Shown here: one piece after another, positions 32,025 through 38,514 of the stretch
Position numbering within the stretch: the first letter of the stretch is position 1
How the letters are laid out: the number at the start of each line of letters is the position of its first letter
IMG/VR virus record: IMGVR_UViG_3300040751_000330
Location: 1-38,514 of that record
Reading direction: 5' to 3' (one strand)
Origin: a virus
DNA length: 38,514 nucleotides
Program-made: the position numbers and the translations under genes
The notes under the pieces: model-generated
What the model saw: only the letters and a program-made list of their open reading frames with translations
Databases searched by the model: none
Told to the model about the DNA's origin: nothing

Positions 32025-32228
32025 CTAGCAAATGTGGAAGTCACCGCCACGAAGCATAGCGCCCATGCCGCGGCTCTTACCGGTAATGCAGACGCCTTTT
32101 TCAGTATTAGGTGTTTTTTCCGCTTTAGCCGTAGCGTACGGTATACGGCCTTGGCCTTTAATGTCCGCATAGTTTGTGGCTTTAGGGGCCTTGCCCGGAG
32201 AAGTTCCGTTACATTTTACAGTGCGCAT
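32025..32228 (-). CDS. Small hypothetical Gly/Lys-rich protein
   Basis: A 67-residue basic protein with no recognised domain (RTVKCNGTSPGKAPKATNYA, KAEKTPNTEKGVCITGKSRG, MGAMLRGGDFHIC). It has three cysteines, the last at the C terminus. A GAGGAAA site precedes the ATG; it begins two bases after the portal stop. It resembles the other very small basic proteins of this phage in composition only, and may be a minor virion component. Confidence 0.6.
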   Translation of the reverse strand: MRTVKCNGTSPGKAPKATNYADIKGQGRIPYATAKAEKTPNTEKGVCITGKSRGMGAMLRGGDFHIC

Positions 32229-32230
32229 AA

Positions 32231-34678
32231 TTAATTTCCTCGTTGCTCTCGTTGCGCTTGTATGCGCATAAGTTCTCGTTGATTTGTTGCTTCAATTCTT
32301 TGTTGGTTAGACTGTTCTTGACTAGCCAAGCGTTCGTTAAATTGACGCGAACGTTCTTGCAAGGTTGCCGCTTGCAGGTCTAGCTTGCGCTGGCCTTCGG
32401 ATATATCTGCGGCAGTGCCTTGTTCTTTTATCTGTAGCTCTTTCTCTTTCAGAGCCAGTAACGGATCTGGACCTTGGCCCTCGCCGCCCATAATGCTCTG
32501 GCTCATCTGACGAACTGTCTGCATTTCCTGAGCAATAATCTGTGCAACCAACGTTTCAACGTCAAGCATCTGATCTTCAGTAACCTCTTGACCTTGGTTT
32601 TGCTGCAAGAACATCGCTGCGGCTTGCTCACGAGCCTTAAGCTTTACGTGCTGTAAAACGTGCTTTTGCAACGACATTGCCATTGCCGGCATAGCTTGAA
32701 CGATGCCCGACGCCATAAAGGTCAAGTGCGCGGTTATATGCGCATCGTGGTCCTGACCTTCAAACGCTTTAAGCTCCACATCATCCATAGCGTCAATATG
32801 CTCTTGAGCCGGATCTTTAGGTAACGGCTCGTCAGCAGTAGGTGCGTTAAGAATCTTGTCTATATCCCGAACGCCCAAAGCTTCGTACATGCGGCGGTAA
32901 GCCTCATGCGTGTTATGAAGCTGTGGAGCCTGCATAGCAAGCTCTAACTGCGATTGCGCAACCGCTATACGCTGTGACTGCGAGAAAACATTTGGATTAG
33001 ACACCGGTACTACGTCTACCCGGTCGTCAAAATCTTTCGCCATAATGGCTTGATCACCGCCCTCTACCGAATAGGGATATTCTTGCGGCAGGTCATTGGC
33101 AATTACTTGAGTCAAAAGCTTTAGCTCTTGCCGTAACGCATAATGCATGCGTTTGTGTACCGCGCTCATTACGCGAGTACCTTGCTCAAGCATGGCTACG
33201 GTAGTGCCGACAGGCGCATTTTGATTTCCGTCACCAACCTTTAAGTTAGTAATCGTAGCAAAACGCTGCCCCGCCTCTACTACAAAACCCAGCAAATTAA
33301 ATAACGTCTGATCCGGACCTTTAAAAGGAAGCGGCATCAAGCTTTCTCGGATAGCACCGCCCGGCGCATCTACGTCTCTAAACTCTCCCGGCTGCAAAGG
33401 CTCAGAATCGTCACGTATGCGCATGCCCCGGGCCTTAAAGCCGGCAGGTAAGTTAGACAATGTACCCGCGTCTATTAGCTGGCGTAGCGCTGCTGTGGCG
33501 GTCCTAGAGAGTCCGCCAATAGTGTGGATAAGACCCAACCCGTAGAAGCCCAGACCCGGAAGGAACTTATAGTGAACAAAGTACTGGATCTTTTTGTATG
33601 ACTCGTCGCCTTCAATGTAGTTACGACGAATAGCCAAAACCTTTCCGGTTTCTTCGCTAATAGTGACGATATACGGGATCTTAATACCCGTCTCCTCACC
33701 ATCCTCACCCATGTCCTCAAAGCCCGGTAGATCCAGCTCTACGTGGAACTCAAGCAAAGTGCAGTCGTAGTTAACATACGACGGGTGTACGCCCTGTATG
33801 TTGTCTATTTCGTCGTTAAGCTGCGAAGATTCTTCTTGCCCGGGATTAATCGGAACATCCAAATAGAACCCGTAAACCTGTTTTTTGCGCAAGTCGTTTG
33901 CAGAAATAGGCACTACGTGGGTAATAATCGGAGCCGTCTCCAGATTACTCGTCTCGTAAGGCACAACAAGGTTTTCCGCAGGGACAAAAGAACTTACCGC
34001 ACGGCCCAAGGTCTCGTCATAGTAAACCTTCTTGAAAGTAGATCCGGCCAAGGGTAAATAAAACAGCATCTGATCGAATTCAGGCGTGTACTCTTCCATC
34101 ACGTTAGTGATGTAGTAGTTCATAAATTCTTGAACACGACCCGCTTGGGCTTCTTTTTCCTTATCCGGCGCGCCAACAATAGCCGTACGAACCGGACCCT
34201 CTGGCGGCAGAAGTTCGTTAAACGCTTGCGCTTGGAACTGAGTGGCGGATTCCGCCAAAAGTGGGTGAGTTACGCCAGTAGCGCCACGGAAAGGCAAAGT
34301 ACGCTCCTCGTACTTAAATCCTAACAGCTCTAAACCCTTGGTATAGGTGTCTTCCCAATCCTGACGAGACGCTTTGTTGGCGTCGTACTGACCAACCAAA
34401 TCGTTTGAAATACGCCCCAACTCGCCGTCATCCATGTCCTCAGCAAGATTCCGGTAGAAATCCCCTTCGTCAGTCATGTTGTCGGCCATAGGATCAAAGT
34501 CTACGGTAGCGCCGCCTTCCTCATCTAGCTCAATCTCAATGCCGTCGGGCATAATGTCCGACGCAGAAGACATGCCGTTAGGTGTCGCTAAGTCAGCTTC
34601 GTCTTGAATAGCCAAAAGCTCCGAATCGTCATTCATACGATCCATCAAAGAGACTACCGGTTGCCTTGGTTCTGCCAT
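32231..34678 (-). CDS. Portal protein
   Basis: An 815-residue protein with the plan of the large podovirus portals. The N-terminal 75 residues are acidic, then comes a conserved head-to-wing region (EERTLPFRGATGVTHPLLAE, QAFNELLPPEGPVRTAIVGA, STFKKVYYDETLGRAVSSFV). A stem-like segment lies around FYGLGLIHTIGGLSRTATAA, where the channel-lining helices are expected, and a Gln-rich helical barrel occupies the last 150 residues. It forms the twelve-part ring through which DNA passes. AGGACA precedes the ATG. Two genes before it is the terminase, as usual for tailed phages. Confidence 0.88.
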   Translation of the reverse strand: MAEPRQPVVSLMDRMNDDSELLAIQDEADLATPNGMSSASDIMPDGIEIELDEEGGATVDFDPMADNMTDEGDFYRNLAEDMDDGELGRISNDLVGQYDANKASRQDWEDTYTKGLELLGFKYEERTLPFRGATGVTHPLLAESATQFQAQAFNELLPPEGPVRTAIVGAPDKEKEAQAGRVQEFMNYYITNVMEEYTPEFDQMLFYLPLAGSTFKKVYYDETLGRAVSSFVPAENLVVPYETSNLETAPIITHVVPISANDLRKKQVYGFYLDVPINPGQEESSQLNDEIDNIQGVHPSYVNYDCTLLEFHVELDLPGFEDMGEDGEETGIKIPYIVTISEETGKVLAIRRNYIEGDESYKKIQYFVHYKFLPGLGFYGLGLIHTIGGLSRTATAALRQLIDAGTLSNLPAGFKARGMRIRDDSEPLQPGEFRDVDAPGGAIRESLMPLPFKGPDQTLFNLLGFVVEAGQRFATITNLKVGDGNQNAPVGTTVAMLEQGTRVMSAVHKRMHYALRQELKLLTQVIANDLPQEYPYSVEGGDQAIMAKDFDDRVDVVPVSNPNVFSQSQRIAVAQSQLELAMQAPQLHNTHEAYRRMYEALGVRDIDKILNAPTADEPLPKDPAQEHIDAMDDVELKAFEGQDHDAHITAHLTFMASGIVQAMPAMAMSLQKHVLQHVKLKAREQAAAMFLQQNQGQEVTEDQMLDVETLVAQIIAQEMQTVRQMSQSIMGGEGQGPDPLLALKEKELQIKEQGTAADISEGQRKLDLQAATLQERSRQFNERLASQEQSNQQRIEATNQRELMRIQAQREQRGN

Positions 34679-34693
34679 GTCCGTGTCCTGTTT

Positions 34694-36850
34694 TTAAATT
34701 CCGCCGGGGTGACGAGAGTAATTTGTCGCGTTAACAATCCCGCTGGGATCAGTAGTCGTCTTCAAAGTTTTAGGGTCTAACCTAGAAAAGTAAAGGTCCG
34801 GACCTTCTTTAGGGCTTTCTGCCCGGCGCTCTTCAATAGGACGATCCATAATGCGGTCTAGCTGATCCAAGATTTTTTGGTCAACCATCCTAGTAAGATC
34901 ACGAGTTGTGTTCATAATGCCCGCGTTACGAAGAATCTTGCGACCAACCGCATTGTTGCGGGTGTCCATAGCAATGTCTTCTCGACTGGCGTTATCCATT
35001 GTACGGTCATACTCCTCACCCATAACGCCCATGGCAGTAGACGCTTCGCCACCATACTCGTTTCCGTAAAGAGCCGTGCCCAACGCATGCGCGCGGGCGT
35101 CTAATATCTCAGAGGTAGCCGGCATGTCCATACGACCCGTGGGCCGTGATTCGCGACTAAAGTCTGCTGAACCGGGACGCTCGGGGCTTTCCGGGTAACC
35201 GTATTCTCTGATCAACCGCTCCTCAAACGTAGGCCCCTCACCGTAATACTCTTCACGATAAGTACTGCCCGGGCGACCAGAGAAACGAATCTCGGATGTA
35301 TCCGCCATGTACTCGGGCACTTCACCAAACATCTTGTCTTTTGCGTAACTGGCAAGACCTGAGATTCCGCGGCCCACGGACCGCAGCCCTTCGACAAATC
35401 CGCCGCCTTGGTCGCCCGTGTCTACGGCAGGACCGCCTTCTCTAAATCCGGGAATCCTTTGCGAACCGACTTCCGTTACAGTAGAGGGCAAAGAAAGAAT
35501 GCCTTGACCCGCGGCATACGTAGAAGGGTCAATGCCGACATCTTGCAGAACTTGGCGAGTCCTAGCCGCGTCTAAGCCAAACTGAGAACCTATTTGATCC
35601 AAGGTCAAACCTTGTCTAGCGCCTTCGTCCAAAACTCGGTACGCAGATTCAAGGTTAGTGTAATCCCCTTGTCCGGTAGCCGCTCCCGGGGTGTACAAGT
35701 CGGTTAGGTTGGTAGTGACCGGAGAACCGGTTCCCGCTAAAGGGAAGTTTCCGGCAACTACCGCCGCGTCTACATCCGCCGCAGTTATAACTGAACCCGT
35801 ATCTAATAAGCCACTTCCGCCTTGAGATATAACCGGATTGATAGAGTTTACTACTTGTTCGGAAGTTAACCCGCCCATAGAATTTGCATAGTCGGAGATA
35901 CGCTGTCCGGCGATTTCGGTATTAGGAGACCCTAAGTAAATAGCCTGTAAATCTTTTTGGACTTGTGTACGAGAATCCACAATTGGGCACGTCTCGTTTA
36001 TCCCAACAACGCTGCCGTCCGGGCAAACTTTTGTTAAGGCGGTGTCATCTGTGACCGTGTCATCTGTGACCGTGTCAAAAACAAAATTGCCAGTTCCCGT
36101 AGTGCCTAGAACTTGATCCGTGGTCAGCGTACCGGCGGGCGTGACAAAGTTGTCGCCAGTAGTGGATAAAATATTTCCGGTAGAACTGCCGGGAGGAAGG
36201 CCCGCTGCCGCCGCCTGCTCAGCAGACAACCCTACCGTCGTGCCCCCAAGACCACTGCCCATGATGTTCATGCCAGTAGACGGGAAGACCGACGTAATAT
36301 CCATCTCGCCAGATGACGCGAGGGCCGCGTCCCCCATAGTAATGCCCGTAGTAGGCTCACCACTGGGCAAGAATCCTTTAGTCACAACAGGGACGGGGCG
36401 GTTCAAAATGCGGTCGTAAAAGGTCACGGCCCGCGGGCCTTCCAACTCGTAAGCTCGGCGTTGTTCAATGCTGTAAGGATCGTAAGGCAGGTACTGACTA
36501 AGCTGGGTTTCGTTCATCATAGGACGACCAGCTACTTGCACGTCAGCAAGAGTGTACTGGTCCGGAATAGCCGAATAAGTTACTCCTTCGCCAGAACGGA
36601 TTGGAGTTAACTGAACTACTCCGGTGCCATCGCCGCCGGCAGTTTCCCCGCCAGCAAGTCCCGACTGGGCTATGCCCCGGTAGTTGGCCTCGTTGACCTT
36701 TGACATGGCGTTACGGTAAAGGTCTTCCGGAACTTCGTTATCCAGCATGAACGTAGAAATGGCCTGCGCCGCATAGTCTGGATCTTCTCGAGCGTACTCT
36801 TCTTTGATCCGATCAATCTCGGCCATTACTTCTTCAAGTGTTAACGCCAT
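34694..36850 (-). CDS. Large protein of unknown function between terminase and portal
   Basis: A 718-residue protein, start chosen at the ATG with GAGGAAGG upstream; an open frame 21 codons longer would overlap the terminase end. The N terminus is helical (LEEVMAEIDRIKEEYARED). The middle is low-charge, Gly/Thr/Ser-rich (STGDNFVTPAGTLTTDQVLG) with a five-residue duplication (DTVTDDTVTDDT). A helix-turn-helix-like piece follows at around LDEGARQGLTLDQIGSQFGL, and the C-terminal third is charged. No family was recognised. It may be a virion protein linked to the portal or an internal protein. Confidence 0.65.
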   Translation of the reverse strand: MALTLEEVMAEIDRIKEEYAREDPDYAAQAISTFMLDNEVPEDLYRNAMSKVNEANYRGIAQSGLAGGETAGGDGTGVVQLTPIRSGEGVTYSAIPDQYTLADVQVAGRPMMNETQLSQYLPYDPYSIEQRRAYELEGPRAVTFYDRILNRPVPVVTKGFLPSGEPTTGITMGDAALASSGEMDITSVFPSTGMNIMGSGLGGTTVGLSAEQAAAAGLPPGSSTGNILSTTGDNFVTPAGTLTTDQVLGTTGTGNFVFDTVTDDTVTDDTALTKVCPDGSVVGINETCPIVDSRTQVQKDLQAIYLGSPNTEIAGQRISDYANSMGGLTSEQVVNSINPVISQGGSGLLDTGSVITAADVDAAVVAGNFPLAGTGSPVTTNLTDLYTPGAATGQGDYTNLESAYRVLDEGARQGLTLDQIGSQFGLDAARTRQVLQDVGIDPSTYAAGQGILSLPSTVTEVGSQRIPGFREGGPAVDTGDQGGGFVEGLRSVGRGISGLASYAKDKMFGEVPEYMADTSEIRFSGRPGSTYREEYYGEGPTFEERLIREYGYPESPERPGSADFSRESRPTGRMDMPATSEILDARAHALGTALYGNEYGGEASTAMGVMGEEYDRTMDNASREDIAMDTRNNAVGRKILRNAGIMNTTRDLTRMVDQKILDQLDRIMDRPIEERRAESPKEGPDLYFSRLDPKTLKTTTDPSGIVNATNYSRHPGGI
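36044..36073 (-). repeat. Tandem 15-bp duplication inside the 718-residue protein gene
   Basis: The 15-base unit GTCATCTGTGACCGT (plus strand) is present twice in a row and adds five residues (T-V-T-D-D) in frame. It looks like a recent slippage event in a low-complexity region. Confidence 0.6.
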
Positions 36851-36861
36851 GTCTACCTTCC

Positions 36862-38337
36862 TCAACCATAATACGCGGCCCGGACATGTGCCGGGTCTTC
36901 GTCTTGTTCCCAATCGTCAGTAGGCAACTGTACAAAGTTACCTTGACGATAACGCATCAGTGCTTGAGTGGTACTGTCTACCAAGTCGTCGTGTTCCCCA
37001 TAAGGAAACGCAGCACACTCTTCGATTAATTCTTGTGCCCATTGCTCGTCCGGCACCCAGATCATCCCAGCCTCCAGAAGCGGAGCGATGGAATGCACCC
37101 TAGTTACCTTATCATTGCCACGGGACGGCGTAAAGTTTACCACAGGGATTCCCATATTGCGCAACTCTTGTGTCAACGGGGTCCCAGAAGCTTTAGCCTC
37201 GATTATTACGGTTTCGGGGTCCCAATACTTATACTGCTCCAAAGCCATCGCCTTAAGCTCCGGAAAATCCCAGCGACCCTTCTTAGACTCCAGCAAAATC
37301 AAATTAGGCTGGGGACCCTCGTCAGGATAGAAAACTCCCCACGTCGTTATCGCACTGTAGTCAGCCGTCTCCCGTTTACTAAACGCGGTATCGTAGCTTT
37401 GGATAACATACTCCAAACGAGGAATCTTAGGCTGGTCCCAAACGTTCCACCACTCACGCTTCAAGATTGCGTTCGTGTCGCCAGTAGGCTGCTGCTGATA
37501 CTGCGCATTCCACTTGCTTGGAGGAATCGACGCCTTTACCGCAATGAGATCTTCAGGAGACCAATATTCCGGCCAAACCGGGTCCCCAGAAGGTAGCTCC
37601 ATGGGAAACTCAACCACTTCCCACTGGTCCGCCAAAGGATCCTTTGCCATCTGACGCATCAACTGCCCCGTCAAATCCTTTTCCGACCAGCGTGTCATGA
37701 CCAGAACTATGGCCCCTCCCGGCTGGAGACGCTGTCTTGGTCCGCCCGTGTACCAGTCCCACGCGTCATCGAATCCAGAGTTCGACATAGCGGTTTGCTC
37801 AGAGTGCGGGTCGTCAATAATACATAAATCAGCGCCGCGACCAGCGAGGTTACTACCAACGCCAACAGCATAGTACATGCCACCGCGAGAAGTATCCCAT
37901 CGACCACTTGCCTTTGAGTCCGCTGCCAATTTAGATTCGGGAAAAATTTCCGCATAATCGTCTCTCTCAATAAGATTCTTAACCTTTCTGCCAAAACCAA
38001 CCGCAAGCTCCGTGGTGTGCGTAGCCTGAATGATCTTCATCGCAGGGTTCCTTCCGACCATCCATGCAGGAAACAAGAAACTCGCGAATTCGCTCTTGGT
38101 ATGACGAGGCGGCATGTTGACAATCAAGCGCTTTAGCTTGCCATTGGCCACCGCTTCAAGCTTCTCGGAGATGATCCGGTGGTGCTTTCCCGCAATGAAC
38201 TCGGGCCACAGGGTTTTGACAAAAGTCAGGAAGCTAGTCTGGCAATGCTCAACACGCTCGAGCTGCGCTAAACGAAGTTCTAGCTTTAATCGGCGCTCAT
38301 CGGCCTCGTCCAGTGCATCGGGTAGGTTATCTGACAT
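36862..38337 (-). CDS. terL: Terminase large subunit
   Basis: A 491-residue packaging motor. The ATPase half has a Walker A-type loop PPRHTKS (residues 76-82), Walker B LCIIDD (Asp175, Asp176) and the coupling motif VMTRW (214-218). The RNase H-like nuclease half has Asp316 in SYDTAFS, Glu380 in VIIEAKASG and the HDDLVDS cluster (Asp450, Asp451, Asp454). It packs DNA into the prohead and cuts it. The length is normal. The gene starts 11 bases inside the upstream gene. No separate small subunit was identified; the gene further upstream is a candidate only by position. Confidence 0.95.
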   Translation of the reverse strand: MSDNLPDALDEADERRLKLELRLAQLERVEHCQTSFLTFVKTLWPEFIAGKHHRIISEKLEAVANGKLKRLIVNMPPRHTKSEFASFLFPAWMVGRNPAMKIIQATHTTELAVGFGRKVKNLIERDDYAEIFPESKLAADSKASGRWDTSRGGMYYAVGVGSNLAGRGADLCIIDDPHSEQTAMSNSGFDDAWDWYTGGPRQRLQPGGAIVLVMTRWSEKDLTGQLMRQMAKDPLADQWEVVEFPMELPSGDPVWPEYWSPEDLIAVKASIPPSKWNAQYQQQPTGDTNAILKREWWNVWDQPKIPRLEYVIQSYDTAFSKRETADYSAITTWGVFYPDEGPQPNLILLESKKGRWDFPELKAMALEQYKYWDPETVIIEAKASGTPLTQELRNMGIPVVNFTPSRGNDKVTRVHSIAPLLEAGMIWVPDEQWAQELIEECAAFPYGEHDDLVDSTTQALMRYRQGNFVQLPTDDWEQDEDPAHVRAAYYG

Positions 38338-38514
38338 CGTCTATGTCCATAGGATCAAGAAAGAGTGGCGTCCGGGGTCCCACATAAGCCCCTAGGACGT
38401 TGTAATCAATGTATTCAGCAGCTTCTTCGTGGGTCATGCCGGAGTCTACCAAGATATTGACACACTTTTCGAGGTCATAGACTGCAATATCGTCGTCCCC
38501 GGCCCGCGAGCCTA
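38327..38514 (-). CDS. Conserved phage protein, C-terminal end (5' partial)
   Basis: The last 61 codons of a gene that continues beyond the right edge. Visible sequence includes DIAVYDLEKCVNILVDSGMT, a helical EEAAEYIDYN and then VLGAYVGPRTPLFLDPMDID. This block (Y-D-x-E-K-C and N-V-x-G-A-Y-V-G) is a familiar small family in many tailed phages, often encoded near other early or packaging genes; its function is unknown to me. It overlaps the terminase start by 11 bases. It is not obviously a small terminase subunit. Confidence 0.75.
   Translation of the reverse strand, partial: GSRAGDDDIAVYDLEKCVNILVDSGMTHEEAAEYIDYNVLGAYVGPRTPLFLDPMDIDDVR

Noticed and set aside
1-38514. tRNA genes, integrase, insertion sequences or attachment sites
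   Set aside because: None could be recognised; the gaps between genes are too short for tRNAs, apart from the one after the capsid gene, which holds only hairpins.

Overview
The window is most of the late (virion) region of a tailed phage, probably a marine podovirus. Forty-seven of the 48 genes called lie tightly packed on the minus strand. Reading that strand from the right edge (38514) to the left edge, the order is: packaging, portal, co-chaperonin, scaffold, capsid, small head or connector proteins, adaptors, tail fibres, fibre-modifying enzymes, lysis, tail nozzle, then giant internal virion proteins. There is no tape measure, tail tube or sheath gene. The nozzle and very large Ala/Gly/Gln-rich internal proteins instead suggest a short tail that ejects proteins into the cell. 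The gene content (GroES-like protein, SNF2 helicase in the opposing block, compositionally simple Gly/Ser/Thr fibres) resembles HMO-2011-type phages of marine Alphaproteobacteria. That assignment is an inference from memory and was not tested by search.

Layout. 1-282 (+) is the C-terminal end of a SNF2-type helicase, facing the late operon; the two stop codons overlap. 279-9839 (-) holds four large proteins likely to be internal virion or ejection proteins. 9915-12136 is a small protein and the nozzle-like protein. 12146-13809 is a lysis-type block: GH24 endolysin, small lipoprotein, class 3 lipase, and a one-membrane-span coiled-coil protein. 13825-14577 is a sulfotransferase. 14574-15607 has three small proteins, one resembling a tail-fibre assembly chaperone. 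15609-16748 is a collagen-like, glycine-rich fibre, and 16751-19083 holds four consecutive 2OG-Fe(II) dioxygenases that all look different. 19085-24039 holds fibres and fibre accessories, including a LamG lectin-like domain set in a repeat array. 24070-25690 holds adaptor-like proteins. 25690-27950 holds very small basic proteins and two beta-rich virion proteins. 28068-31560 is major capsid protein, a decoration-like protein, scaffold and GroES. 31553-38514 holds three small proteins, portal, a 718-residue protein of unknown role, the large terminase, and the end of one more gene.

The most interesting system is the run 13825-19083. A fibre made of Gly-X-Y triplets, with proline almost always in the third position, sits next to four 2OG-Fe(II) oxygenases, the superfamily that includes collagen prolyl and lysyl hydroxylases. 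A sulfotransferase lies a little further down the same operon. I suggest a phage-encoded cassette that hydroxylates, and perhaps sulfates, its own receptor-binding fibre. The enzyme families are well supported; the substrate link is inferred from position and composition.

No tRNA, CRISPR array, integrase, insertion sequence or attachment site was recognised. No stretch longer than about 120 bases lacks a gene. One convincing Rho-independent terminator lies just after the major capsid gene.
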